From Terrabacter sp040702505 (GTDB taxonomy: Bacteria > Actinomycetota > Actinomycetes > Actinomycetales > Dermatophilaceae): a DNA stretch of 64,000 bases. Shown here piece after piece: positions 16,623 to 25,425 of this stretch. The notes under the pieces were generated by a model. The model did no database searches and was not told the DNA's origin. It saw nothing but the letters and a program-made list of their open reading frames with translations. Both the position numbers and the translations under genes were made by a program. Position 1 is the stretch's first letter. Each line of letters starts with the position of its first letter. The stretch covers positions 299,015 through 363,014 of the forward strand of contig NZ_JBFBLC010000005.1 in the NCBI RefSeq assembly GCF_040702505.1. The letters are read 5' to 3'.

Positions 16623-17566
16623 CCTCGCAGCCCGTCACCGCGGCATACGTCGTGCTCTCGCACGCGTCGGCCGACCGGCTGACGCAGCTCGTGACTGCGA
16701 TCCGCCGCTCGAGCCCGCACAGCTGGGTGCTGGTGGCGCACGACGGGCGCGCCGCGCCCCCACCCCGCTTCGACGACGACCGGGTGCAGGTGTGGACGCA
16801 CGGGCTGGCGACCGACTGGGGCTCCTGGGAGCTGGTCGAGGCGACGGTCGAGGCTTTCCGGCGCGCGCGCGACACCGTGGACCCCGACCTCGTCGTGCTC
16901 GTCTCCGGCCAGTGCCACCCCGCGGTCGACCTCGCGGCCTGGGAACGGGACCTCGTGTCCGCGGGGGGCTGGCAGGGGCAGGCCCGGTCGATCGACTACC
17001 GGCCGCGGTGGGGTCGCGCCTACGGCGTGGGCGACGACGTCATGACGCGGTATGCCTACCGCTGGCACCGAGCGCCGCTGCTCGACGCCACCTTGCGCCG
17101 TAAGGGACGGCTCGCCCGAGCCGTCTGGGCGCTCGCTCACCGCACGGAGCCGCTCGTCTCGGTGCGGATGGTCGCGCGGGGCCGCGGGGCCCACCTCGGC
17201 ATGAGACGAGTCCGATCGCCGTTCAGCCCCGGGACGTCGTGCCGGCTGGGCAGTCAGTGGGTGGCCGTCGACCGCACCGGGCTCCACCAGGTGCTCACGG
17301 AGCTGTCGCCGGGGGCGCCTCTCGAGCGGGTCTACCGCCACACGATCATCCCGGACGAGAGCGCGCTGCAGACCGTCCTCGCCCGCCATCGCCCACCTGT
17401 CGTCGCCCGCTCCGTGAGCCACCGCCTCCCCGAGGACCGGCCGCAGTCCTGGCAGGAGCAGCTCGACGACATCGTGGGCTCCGGCTCCCCGTTCGGGCGC
17501 AAGGTGGAGGACTTCGTCGACCCGGCCGTGCTGGATCGACTCGACCGCGTGAGCAGGACAGCGTGA
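16619..17566 (+). CDS. Core-2/I-branching-like glycosyltransferase (GT14-type)
   Basis: The 315-residue protein starts with AAYVVLSHASADRLTQLV, the opening typical of core-2/I-branching beta-1,6-N-acetylglucosaminyltransferases. It continues with a VSGQCHP block (position of the SG-x-DYP motif), GSQWVAVDR, and HTIIPDESALQTVLA, which matches the conserved PDE-x3-QT element. Bacterial members exist but are uncommon in such loci. It probably adds a branching or side sugar; this is inference from the family. GTG start, overlapping the upstream stop. Confidence 0.7.
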   Translation: MTSQPVTAAYVVLSHASADRLTQLVTAIRRSSPHSWVLVAHDGRAAPPPRFDDDRVQVWTHGLATDWGSWELVEATVEAFRRARDTVDPDLVVLVSGQCHPAVDLAAWERDLVSAGGWQGQARSIDYRPRWGRAYGVGDDVMTRYAYRWHRAPLLDATLRRKGRLARAVWALAHRTEPLVSVRMVARGRGAHLGMRRVRSPFSPGTSCRLGSQWVAVDRTGLHQVLTELSPGAPLERVYRHTIIPDESALQTVLARHRPPVVARSVSHRLPEDRPQSWQEQLDDIVGSGSPFGRKVEDFVDPAVLDRLDRVSRTA

Positions 17567-19176
17567 CCACTCCGGACGGTCGACCGCCGCAGGACGCCGA
17601 CGAGCTCGGCCCTGCCGCGGTGCTCGGGCCGCCCTCGGAGGAGGCGCTCGACCGGGGCTCGCTCCAGGAACGGGCGGTGCGGGGCGTGACGTGGACCATG
17701 ATCCACACCGCGATCGCCATCCCCGTGGCGTTCCTCGTCAACCTGCTGATCGCCCGCGTCCTCGGCGTCGCCGACTACGGGCGGCTCGCGTTCCTGACGG
17801 CGCTCATGGAGTTCGTCTCGGGCCTGCTCGCGTCGGGCTTCGGGGCTGCGGTCATGCAGTTCGGGTCCAAGGCGCACGCAGCCGGGCGCACCCAGGAGGT
17901 CGCGGCCCTGCTGTCGAAGTGGCAGGGCTTCCGGGTGCTCTTCGCCCTGCCGATCCTCTCGGTCGTCGTCGTCTTCGCGACAGACGTCTCGCCGGCCGCC
18001 ATCGCCGTGGCCGTCGTCTTCGGCGTCGTGCTGCCCTCGACCCTCGACGGCGCGGCGGCCTGCCTCGGCATCGAGAACAAGACGGCCGCCGGCGCCAAGA
18101 TCACGCTCATCACCTCGCTGGCGACGCAGGCCGCCGTCGTCGTCGTGCTGCTCCTCGCGCGCACGCCGGAGGCCGTGTGGTTCACCCGGCTCATCGTGTC
18201 GGGACTCGCGATCGCGCTGTGCCTCGTCCCCATCTCCAAGGCCTATCGCCGCGCCGTGCTGCGACCCACGCTGCCGCGCCACCTGCCCACCGGCTTCCTG
18301 CGCTTCGCGGTGCTCATGGGCGCCTCGGGCGTCGTCGGCGGGCTCGTCACCTCGCGCAGCGAGATCTTCGTGATGAACGCCGTCGCGACACCGGCGGCGG
18401 TCGGCATCTTCGCGCTCGCCTTCGGGCTGTCCAGCCACGTCTTCGCACCGGCGCAGGCGTTCCTCGGGCCGCTCATACCGGCCATCTCCGGCCTGCGCGA
18501 GGTCGACAGCGACGCCGTGTCGCCGGCCTTCCGTCGGGTCATGCGCGTGGGTAGCACCGTGGTGGGGCTGTTGTGCGCCGGCGTCATCGCGCCCCTCGCC
18601 GTCCTCGTGCCCAGCCTCTACGGTGCCCAGTTCGCGCAGGCCGCTCCGGTGGTCGTGGCCCTGAGCATCTCCGCCGGTCTGGTCACCTGCTTCAACCCCG
18701 TCTACGCCTTCGTCACCTCCCGCCTGTCGGGCGGGGCCGTCCTCAAGGCCAACCTCGTCGCCCTGGCCCTCGATCTCGGGCTCGCCTTCGCCCTCATCCC
18801 CTCGATCGGCGTCTGGGGCGCGGTGATCGCGAATGCGGCGGGCGCTCTCACCACCCTCACCATCCTGCTCCGGCTCGAGCTGCGCCAGCTCGGGCTGGGG
18901 GCGTCCGACCTGCTCGCCGACACGGTGCCGGTCCTCGTCGGCAGCGCCGTGGCCGCGGTGGGGTTCGTCGCCACCGAGGGCGTCCAGGTGCCGCCCGTGG
19001 TGCGGGCCGTCGCGCTCGCGCTGGTCGGGACGGGTGCCTACCTCGGCGGGGTCCGCCTCGTCCGCAGCGGGCTCAGCCCGACAGACGCGCAGGTCCTGTC
19101 ACGAGGCCTCCCGGCGCCCGTCCGTCCGGTCGGGAGCATCATGGTCCGGCTCATCACCGGGCGGCCGGCCGCATGA
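17563..19176 (+). CDS. Oligosaccharide flippase, Wzx/MOP superfamily
   Basis: The protein has 537 residues with a hydrophilic N-terminal tail of about 40 residues, then about 14 membrane helices. The first helix region, ARVLGVADYGRLAFL, is a hallmark of polysaccharide flippases, as is the CLGIENKTAAGAK segment in the middle. It should move lipid-linked repeat units to the outer face for polymerisation. The GTG overlaps the previous stop (GTGA), and the stop overlaps the next ATG (ATGA). Together with the partial protein at the window start, this suggests two flippases and perhaps two polymers. Confidence 0.87.
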   Translation: MTTPDGRPPQDADELGPAAVLGPPSEEALDRGSLQERAVRGVTWTMIHTAIAIPVAFLVNLLIARVLGVADYGRLAFLTALMEFVSGLLASGFGAAVMQFGSKAHAAGRTQEVAALLSKWQGFRVLFALPILSVVVVFATDVSPAAIAVAVVFGVVLPSTLDGAAACLGIENKTAAGAKITLITSLATQAAVVVVLLLARTPEAVWFTRLIVSGLAIALCLVPISKAYRRAVLRPTLPRHLPTGFLRFAVLMGASGVVGGLVTSRSEIFVMNAVATPAAVGIFALAFGLSSHVFAPAQAFLGPLIPAISGLREVDSDAVSPAFRRVMRVGSTVVGLLCAGVIAPLAVLVPSLYGAQFAQAAPVVVALSISAGLVTCFNPVYAFVTSRLSGGAVLKANLVALALDLGLAFALIPSIGVWGAVIANAAGALTTLTILLRLELRQLGLGASDLLADTVPVLVGSAVAAVGFVATEGVQVPPVVRAVALALVGTGAYLGGVRLVRSGLSPTDAQVLSRGLPAPVRPVGSIMVRLITGRPAA

Positions 19177-20243
19177 GCCGGACCCCGCAGCTCGACTACG
19201 ACGTCGTCATCCCGACCCACGGGCGCAACCTCGACCTGATCGGGGTCACGATCGGCAGTGTGCTGGCCCAGTCACCGGCGCCCAGATCGGTGATCGTGGT
19301 CGTGGACGGGAACGCGACGGCTGCCGACGCCCTGCGCCGCCGCTGGCCCCAGCTCGACGTCCTCGATCTCGACACGCCCTCGGGAGAGGGCGCGGCGCGC
19401 CACGCCGGCATCGAGCGGGCGCGGGCGGAGTGGGTGGCGTTCGTCGACGACGACGACCTGTGGGCGAGTCGCAAGCAGCAGGTGACCGCCGAGTACATCG
19501 CCACGCATCCCGACTGCTCGGCAGTGCGGACAGCCTTCTGGACGTTCACGACGCCCGACTCGGGTGTCGAGAGCGTCAACGAGCTGCGCGCTGAGCTGGT
19601 GGGCAACGACGTGTCGGACCTCGAGGCTGCCGCGGTGCGCGCCGCGCCCCTCAACTCGATGGACTACCTCGACATCCACGGCGACAGCCTCGCGCTCATG
19701 CTGGAACGCAACCGTGGGGTCATCGGATCGAGCGTCGTCCGTCGCCACCTCCTGCAGTCGCTGCCCGCGGTGCCGACGGGTATGCGGCCGGGCGCAGACC
19801 ACCTGCTGCTCACCCTCGTGGCCCGCGAGACCGAGTGGCACCTCATCCGTGAGCGGCTCCTCTTCTACCGCCTCCACGCGGGGCAGGACACCCGGCGACC
19901 CGACCCTGCCGCGGCGCGCTCGATCATCCGCACCCGGGTCCTCGCCTGGCAGTTCGCCGGCGACCGGGCGAGCCTGCCCCGGGCCGCCTACGGACCGGCC
20001 TATCGCCGCGAGCTCCGGCGGCTGCTCTGGCCACTGCTCCGGAGCGGCCACTGGGCCGAGCTCGTCCGAACCTACCGTGCCTCCTGGTCACTGCTGCCGC
20101 GGATGACCGACCGAGGCCTGCTCCTCGTGCCCGAGCCCGTCGTGTGGCGCCTGACGCAGCAGTGGCGCGAGCGCAGGCCGCCCCGTTCCGTTCAGGACCT
20201 GCTCGGCCGCTCTGCCACGGTCGGCTCGGCGATCGACGCGTAG
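19173..20243 (+). CDS. Glycosyltransferase family 2
   Basis: The 356-residue GT-A enzyme contains YDVVIPTHGRNLDLI at the start, GEGAARHAGIERARAEWVAFVDDDDLW with the DxD-type metal site at about residues 90-93, and a C-terminal basic tail. It ends the operon that began at 15636. Its last 52 bp overlap the end of the convergent gene at 20192, and the stop TAG lies inside a 12-bp tandem repeat, so repeat expansion may have extended or shifted the end of both proteins. Confidence 0.84.
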   Translation: MSRTPQLDYDVVIPTHGRNLDLIGVTIGSVLAQSPAPRSVIVVVDGNATAADALRRRWPQLDVLDLDTPSGEGAARHAGIERARAEWVAFVDDDDLWASRKQQVTAEYIATHPDCSAVRTAFWTFTTPDSGVESVNELRAELVGNDVSDLEAAAVRAAPLNSMDYLDIHGDSLALMLERNRGVIGSSVVRRHLLQSLPAVPTGMRPGADHLLLTLVARETEWHLIRERLLFYRLHAGQDTRRPDPAAARSIIRTRVLAWQFAGDRASLPRAAYGPAYRRELRRLLWPLLRSGHWAELVRTYRASWSLLPRMTDRGLLLVPEPVVWRLTQQWRERRPPRSVQDLLGRSATVGSAIDA

Positions 20244-21385
20244 ATCGACGCGTAGATCGCGGCGTAGTCACGGGCCACGCGCGTCCACGTGTAGGCGCGG
20301 ACCGAGACCAGGCCGGCCTCGGACAACCGGCGCGCCAGGTCCGGGTCGCACAGCACCGACTCGACCGCGCCGGCCAGCGCCCCCGTGTTGACCGGGTCCA
20401 CCAGGAGCCCGTCCACGCCGTCCGTCACGAACGACGCCGGTCCGCCGAGCGCGGTGGCCACCAGGGGCGTGCCGGCCCGCCAGGCCTCGAGGGCCACGAT
20501 GCCGAAGGCCTCTTTGCGACTGGGCACGACGACGACGTCGGCCCGCCGCATCCACGCGTCCACACCCGCCTCGTCGAGGGCCCCGACGAGCTGCAGGCGG
20601 TCGCCGAGACCGAGCCGGTCCCCGAGAGAGGTCAGCACGTCGCGGTGGGGACCGTCGCCGACGATGACCAAGGTCGCGTCCACGGCTGGGTCGAGCTCCG
20701 CGAACGCCTCCACGAGCAGGTCGAAGCCCTTCGGGGCTCCAAGCCTCCCCACGCCGAGGACGATGCGCCCAGCGGGTGGGTCAGCGCCGAGCAGCGCTGC
20801 GCCAGAACGGGACCCGGGCGCCGGCTCGCCGACCCCGTTGGGCACGACCGTCCCACCGACCAGCCCGAAGCGTGTCCGCAGGTCGTCGAGCACCGGCTCC
20901 GAGCAGCCGGTCACGGCAGCGGCCGAGGCGATCGCCCTCCGCAGCGCCAGACGCAGCAGCGCCGAGCCGCCGAAGACGTCGTGGTCGTCGCCGGTCGTCT
21001 CGCCGTGGGACGACACGACGAGGGGAACGGCGGTCCGGCGGGCCAGCGCCGCCGCATACACGCCGTTGGGGCCGAAGCACTGGACGTGCAGCACGTCCGG
21101 CCGAAACTCCCGGAACGCCGACACCCAGCGACGCCAAGCCCGCGGCGCAGAAACGGCGAAGCTCGCCAGCGCCGAAAGCGACCCCGCAGGCAGGGGAGTG
21201 GGCAGGTGGCGCACCACGATGCCGTCGAGCTCGGTGACGCCGAGGTGCTCGCCGCGGTCGACCGTCCACACCTCCACGTCGACGCCGCTCTCGCGCAGCT
21301 GACTCGCGACGTGACGCACGTGGGACTCCACCCCGCCGACGTGCGGGTGGTAGGAGGAGCCGACGAGGGCCACGCGGCGCGCCAT
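20192..21385 (-). CDS. Glycosyltransferase family 4
   Basis: This 397-residue GT-B enzyme shows SSYHPHVGGVESHV at the N-terminus, VLGVGRLGAPKGFDLLVEAF in the middle and PSRKEAFGIVALEAWRAG as the donor-binding E-x7-E block. Its start is supported by GAGGAG about 5 nt before the ATG. Near the C-terminus the peptide IYAS is repeated, encoded by the 12-bp tandem repeat shared with the opposite gene. Function: addition of one sugar in repeat-unit assembly; donor unknown. Confidence 0.85.
   Translation of the reverse strand: MARRVALVGSSYHPHVGGVESHVRHVASQLRESGVDVEVWTVDRGEHLGVTELDGIVVRHLPTPLPAGSLSALASFAVSAPRAWRRWVSAFREFRPDVLHVQCFGPNGVYAAALARRTAVPLVVSSHGETTGDDHDVFGGSALLRLALRRAIASAAAVTGCSEPVLDDLRTRFGLVGGTVVPNGVGEPAPGSRSGAALLGADPPAGRIVLGVGRLGAPKGFDLLVEAFAELDPAVDATLVIVGDGPHRDVLTSLGDRLGLGDRLQLVGALDEAGVDAWMRRADVVVVPSRKEAFGIVALEAWRAGTPLVATALGGPASFVTDGVDGLLVDPVNTGALAGAVESVLCDPDLARRLSEAGLVSVRAYTWTRVARDYAAIYASIYASIAEPTVAERPSRS
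20231..20266. repeat. 12-bp tandem repeat, three copies, in overlapping gene ends
   Basis: The unit GATCGACGCGTA occurs twice exactly and once with changes (GATCGCGGCGTA). It lies across the stop codon of the plus-strand GT2 gene and codes for repeated IYAS in the minus-strand GT4 gene. Confidence 0.85.
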
Positions 21386-21489
21386 CGCGGCTCCTCTCGT
21401 CGGGGCGCGTGGCTCGCCACCTCGCGCGCGGTCTCACCCTACGATGCGAGGGCAGAGCACGTCCCGCACGACGACAGGCAGGAGCGCCA

Positions 21490-22548
21490 GTGCCGCGGCT
21501 CACCATCGCCACGACGGCCACCGCCGTGCCGATGGGCGCGCAGGCCTACCAGCGGCACATCGTCTCCCGTGCCGCCGGCGCGCTCGACGCGCTGGCCGGG
21601 CCGGGGGAGGCGTGGGACCTGCGGCACGTCGTCGCGCGGTCCCTGCGCTCCCCGCTCCCCGGCACGCTGCGGCTGCCGATGGGCTGGCTCACCGGAGCGT
21701 CACCGCGGGCGCGGGCGGCAGCCGGCCGGATGGCATACGGCCGCGGTGGCCTCGTGCACCGCATGGACCTCGAGCTGCCGCCCGCTCCCCACGAGGTGGT
21801 GACGCTGCACGACGTCGTGGCCTGGCGCTACGCCGACGAGTCGGCGCCGGTAGCGGCCGCCGCCGAGGAGCTGCGACGTGCGGCCGCGGTCGTGTGCGTG
21901 TCGGCCTTCACCGCCACCGAGGCCACGGACCTGCTGGGTGTCCGCAATCCCGTCGTCGTGCCCAACGGGGTCGACGACCGCTACTTCGGCGCCGAGCCGC
22001 TGGCCACGGATGTCCTTGAGGGACTGGGGATCCAGGGACCGTATGCCCTGACCGCCGGCGGCGCGTCCGAGCGCAAGAACCTCGCCGCGCTGGCGCAGGC
22101 GTGGCCGCGCGCGCACGCCGCCCGGCCCGACGTCACGCTCGTCCTCGCCGGGCCGCCCCATCCGCGCCGCACGGAGCTCTTCGCCCGGCTCCCGGGCGTC
22201 CGGCTCGTCGGCCGGGTCCCCGACGAGCTGCTGCTGGGGCTGTATGCCGCCGCGTCCGTCGTCGTGGTGCCCTCGCTCGTCGAGGGGTTCGGTCTGCCCG
22301 CCCTCGAGGCGATGGCCGCACGGGTGCCCGTCGTCGCCGCGAACCGCTCGTCGCTGCCCGAGGTGGTCGGTGACGGTGGCCTCCTCGTCGAGCCCACCGC
22401 CGACGGGCTCACCGACGGCATCCTCGACGTGCTCGCCGGAGGCGACACCGTCGACGGGATGGTCCGGCGTGGTCACGAGCGGGCCCGGCTCTTCACGTGG
22501 GCGGCCAGCGCCGAGGGCCACGCCCGCGTCTGGCGTTCCATCTGCTGA
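21490..22548 (+). CDS. Glycosyltransferase family 4
   Basis: The protein has 352 residues, with EVVTLHDVVAWRY, CVSAFTATEATDL, the phosphate-region GGASERKNL and PSLVEGFGLPALEAMAARVPV. This is the organisation of GT4 mannosyl- or rhamnosyl-transferases that start with a short N-terminal domain. The GTG start is preceded by AGGAG at a proper distance. A TACGAT hexamer about 45 nt upstream could be its -10, giving a leadered mRNA. It is divergent from the GT4 gene at 20192. Confidence 0.85.
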   Translation: MPRLTIATTATAVPMGAQAYQRHIVSRAAGALDALAGPGEAWDLRHVVARSLRSPLPGTLRLPMGWLTGASPRARAAAGRMAYGRGGLVHRMDLELPPAPHEVVTLHDVVAWRYADESAPVAAAAEELRRAAAVVCVSAFTATEATDLLGVRNPVVVPNGVDDRYFGAEPLATDVLEGLGIQGPYALTAGGASERKNLAALAQAWPRAHAARPDVTLVLAGPPHPRRTELFARLPGVRLVGRVPDELLLGLYAAASVVVVPSLVEGFGLPALEAMAARVPVVAANRSSLPEVVGDGGLLVEPTADGLTDGILDVLAGGDTVDGMVRRGHERARLFTWAASAEGHARVWRSIC

Positions 22549-22684
22549 CGCCGAGCCCCCCGACCGGCACAGCCCCCGGGACACCCGGCCCACCGGCCGA
22601 GCTCCACGAAGCCCCGCGCAGGTCCGGCGACCGCTGTTAGGGTGCGAGCAACCAGTCGGCGTGCGATCTGTGGGGGTTTGCGCG

Positions 22685-23605
22685 ATGGCAACCCGTGAGG
22701 CGCAGGACCCGCCCGTAGCCGCCGTCGTGGTGCCCCTGGAGGTCCGCATCGGCTTCGCCCACGCCTGCATCCAGGCGATCGCCGACCGCAACGGCCTGGA
22801 CCTGCTGCACGTCAAGGGTGCCGCGCTCGACCCCACCCTCGTGCCGGGCCGCAGCTACTCCGACGCCGACGTGCTGGCCCGGCCGCGCGATATCCGGCTG
22901 CTGCTCGCCGAGCTGCAGCGCCACGGCTGGGAGCTGATCAACTCCTTCGCGTACGGCTCCTCCTTCGAGCACGCGGCGACGCTGCGGCACCAGGACTTCG
23001 GGCTGCTGGACCTGCACCGGACCTACCCGGGTGCCGGGCCGACACCCGAGGTCGCCTTCGAGACGCTGTGGCGCGAACGCGCGACGACCCCTCTCGGAGG
23101 CATCCCCTGCGCGGTGCCGTCGCGCGATGCCCAGGCCGCCCTGCTGCTGCTCCACGCGGCCCGGGCCGGCGGTGACGCCAAGGCGGCGCACGACGTCGAC
23201 TCGGTGTGGACGTCGGCGGGCGGGGCACAGCGCGACCGCATCCTCGCCTGGGTCGACCGGCTCGACGCCCACGTGCCCTTCTCCGTCATCACCGGCACGC
23301 TCGACGAGCACCGCGACGACCCGGCATACGACCTCTGGCGCGTGGCCGCCCGCGGCGGAACCCGCCTGGAGGAGTGGCAAGCCCGCGTGCGGGCGGCGCG
23401 GGGGCTGCGCGCCAAGCTGGCGGTCGTGTCGCGCTCCGCCCTCGTCAACGTCGAGCACCTGACGATCGTCCGCGGTCGGCCGGTGACGCGCCGCGAGATC
23501 GTCGGCGAGTTCTTCGGCCGGCCGGTCCGTGGACTGGGGGAGCAGGTAGCTCGGCAGGTCCGCGGACGCAGAGCCTTGCGGCGCAACACGGGAGACCGGC
23601 CGTGA
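22685..23605 (+). CDS. Nucleotidyltransferase family protein (NTP_transf_5-like)
   Basis: The 306-residue protein has the polymerase-beta-like signature: LHVKGAALD around Lys44-Gly45, then SDADVLAR with metal-binding Asp60 and Asp62, and a following HQDFGLLDLHR block. This is the pattern of uncharacterised nucleotidyltransferases (Pfam NTP_transf_5). Members found with HprK-like kinases tailor lasso peptides (the paeninodin and pseudomycoidin systems) or occur in exopolysaccharide loci. The ATG is preceded by a GGGGG ribosome binding site. The next gene, a PqqD-like protein, overlaps it by 4 nt, so the two probably work together. The substrate is unknown. Confidence 0.75.
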   Translation: MATREAQDPPVAAVVVPLEVRIGFAHACIQAIADRNGLDLLHVKGAALDPTLVPGRSYSDADVLARPRDIRLLLAELQRHGWELINSFAYGSSFEHAATLRHQDFGLLDLHRTYPGAGPTPEVAFETLWRERATTPLGGIPCAVPSRDAQAALLLLHAARAGGDAKAAHDVDSVWTSAGGAQRDRILAWVDRLDAHVPFSVITGTLDEHRDDPAYDLWRVAARGGTRLEEWQARVRAARGLRAKLAVVSRSALVNVEHLTIVRGRPVTRREIVGEFFGRPVRGLGEQVARQVRGRRALRRNTGDRP

Positions 23606-23886
23606 CGGGGGCGTTCCGTCCGGCTGCCGACACGGGCGTCACGGTCGCCGACGACGCGAGCGTCGTCTACCTGGCGCGCCTGCCCGGCGGCCCCCTCGTC
23701 GTCCTCGAGGGGCCGGCGGCACGCATCTGGGTCGAGGCCACGACCGCTCCGGCCGAGGGTTGGGTCGCGCGGGTGGCAGGCGCCTTCGACGAGCCGGAGG
23801 AGGCCGTGTGCGCGGACGTCGACCGGTTCGTCGTCGAGCTGCAGGGCCAGGGCTTCCTCGAGCCGGTCCCGGCGGCCGGCGCCTAG
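23602..23886 (+). CDS. PqqD-like small protein (RiPP-recognition-element fold), first copy
   Basis: The 94-residue protein has PqqD-type features: a short beta-rich start (VTVADDASVVYLARL), the motif GGPLVVLEGPAARIW at the position of the PqqD 'LN-x-tG-x-i-w' element, and a helical C-terminal half ending in VDRFVVELQGQGFLEP, the usual PqqD end. Such domains bind leader peptides and present them to modifying enzymes. It is coupled (GTGA) to the nucleotidyltransferase and convergent with the second BY-kinase gene. No precursor peptide was recognised beside it. Confidence 0.7.
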   Translation: MTGAFRPAADTGVTVADDASVVYLARLPGGPLVVLEGPAARIWVEATTAPAEGWVARVAGAFDEPEEAVCADVDRFVVELQGQGFLEPVPAAGA

Positions 23887-23921
23887 CTCAGGCGCCTGGC
23901 TCAGGTGCCTGGCCTCAGGCG
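23887..23921. repeat. 13-bp direct repeats between convergent genes
   Basis: CTCAGGCGCCTGG and CTCAGGTGCCTGG lie head to tail at 23887-23899 and 23900-23912, followed by a partial third copy. Each unit is partly self-complementary (CAGGCGCCTG), so the stretch may act as a weak terminator between the PqqD-like gene and the BY-kinase gene. Confidence 0.6.
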
Positions 23922-25321
23922 GGGACCTTCGCGCGAGCGCGTCGCCGACGCAGGCGCTTCGGGGCGCCGGCGTCCTGGTTGTAGCCGTAGTAGCCGTAGC
24001 GGTGGGCCGTCGACGAGCCCGAGGGCACCATGTTGAGGGCGAAGCCGGCGACCGGGGCGTCGACCGTCTCGAGCGACTCCACGGCACTGGCCAGGTCGCG
24101 CTTCTTGGTGCGCTCGGCGCCGACGACCATGATCAGCCCGTGCGTCAGCTTGTTGAGGAGCACCGCGTCTACGACCGGCACGACGGGTGGGCTGTCGACG
24201 AGGATGAAGTCGTAGTCGGTCGACAGCTTGCCGAAGAGGGCCTCCATCGGCTCGGACCCGAGCAGCTCGCTCGGGTTCGGCGGCACCGGGCCGGCCGGCA
24301 GGACGAAGAGCGTGGACTCGCGCCACCGCTGGATGACGTCGCCGGGCTCGGCGTGGCCGAGCAGCAGCGTCGTCAGCCCGAACCCGCCGTCGAGGCCCAT
24401 CGTGGCGGCGACCGACGGGTTGCGCAGGTCACCGTCGATGAGCAGCACGCGGGACCCGGCGTCGGCCATCGCGAGGGCGAGGTTGATCGTCGTGGTCGTC
24501 TTGCCCTCGCCCGGCACCGAGGAGGTGATGACGAACGAGTGGCCGCCGGTGGTCACGTCGACGAAGAGGATGTTGGTGCGCAGCCGGCGGATCGACTCGG
24601 CGTGCCGCCCGTGCGGGTCGCTCTCCAGCGAGAGCAGGCCGTCCTTGACCGACTTGACGAGCGGGATGTCCCCGAGGATCGGCCGTTTCGACAGGGCGGC
24701 GATGTCCTCTCGGGTGCGCACCTTGGTGTCGAGGGTGTGGCGCAGCAGGGCCAGCCCGATGCCGAGGGCCAGGCCCAGCAGCCCTCCCAGCAGGAGGTTG
24801 CGCCGGGTGTTCGGCGACGTCGGCTCGGACGGCACGGTCGCCGGGACGATGGTGTCCGCCTCGACCGACTGGCCGTTCGAGGCGAGCAGCGGTGAGAACT
24901 TCTTCGCGACGTCGGCGAGCACCGGGCCCGCCTCGCCGGCCGTCCGCGCGACGAGCTGCGCGTCGCCACCGGTCGCCGTGATCGTCATCATGTTCGACGT
25001 CTGCGAGACCTCACCGGAGATGGTGAGCGGGTAGCCGGCCGGCAGCCCGAGCCGGTCCCGCAGCGGGTCGAGCACCGACGGCGAGGTGAGCACGTCGACG
25101 TAGGTGCCGAGGTCGCTGGCCGACACGGCATACTGCGCGGTCTGGTTGCCGGTCTTGGCGCTCGGCGGCTGGGTGGCGCGCAGGTAGATCTTCGAGCTGG
25201 ACGTGTAGACGGCGGGCGTCAGCGCCGTCTGGACCGCGGTCGCGGCCAGCACGGCGATCAGGCTGAGGGCGACGATCCGCCACCGAGCACCGAGTACGCC
25301 GAGAAACTCCCGAAACGTCAT
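23915..25321 (-). CDS. Polysaccharide co-polymerase/tyrosine autokinase (Wzz + BY-kinase), second copy
   Basis: The 468-residue protein has two membrane helices (about 15-31 and 176-194) bracketing a Wzz-type domain and a C-terminal BY-kinase domain. Walker A PGEGKTTTT is at about 269-278, Walker A' LIDGDLRNP near 305 and Walker B LVDSPPVVP near 375. The tail contains a tyrosine cluster (HRYGYYGYN). It is clearly a paralogue of the kinase at 6433 but diverged. The ATG at 25321 follows a G-rich ribosome binding site on the minus strand. Two kinases and two phosphatases in one locus suggest two regulated export systems. Confidence 0.9.
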   Translation of the reverse strand: MTFREFLGVLGARWRIVALSLIAVLAATAVQTALTPAVYTSSSKIYLRATQPPSAKTGNQTAQYAVSASDLGTYVDVLTSPSVLDPLRDRLGLPAGYPLTISGEVSQTSNMMTITATGGDAQLVARTAGEAGPVLADVAKKFSPLLASNGQSVEADTIVPATVPSEPTSPNTRRNLLLGGLLGLALGIGLALLRHTLDTKVRTREDIAALSKRPILGDIPLVKSVKDGLLSLESDPHGRHAESIRRLRTNILFVDVTTGGHSFVITSSVPGEGKTTTTINLALAMADAGSRVLLIDGDLRNPSVAATMGLDGGFGLTTLLLGHAEPGDVIQRWRESTLFVLPAGPVPPNPSELLGSEPMEALFGKLSTDYDFILVDSPPVVPVVDAVLLNKLTHGLIMVVGAERTKKRDLASAVESLETVDAPVAGFALNMVPSGSSTAHRYGYYGYNQDAGAPKRLRRRRARAKVPA

Positions 25322-25425
25322 GCGGCCCCCCCGGCCAACTCGACATCATGTGCGTGCATCGTCCCATATCATCCGAAGGGGCGGGCGGACTCCGCGACAT
25401 CCGCGGGGCCGGTAGGGGGAGGGCG

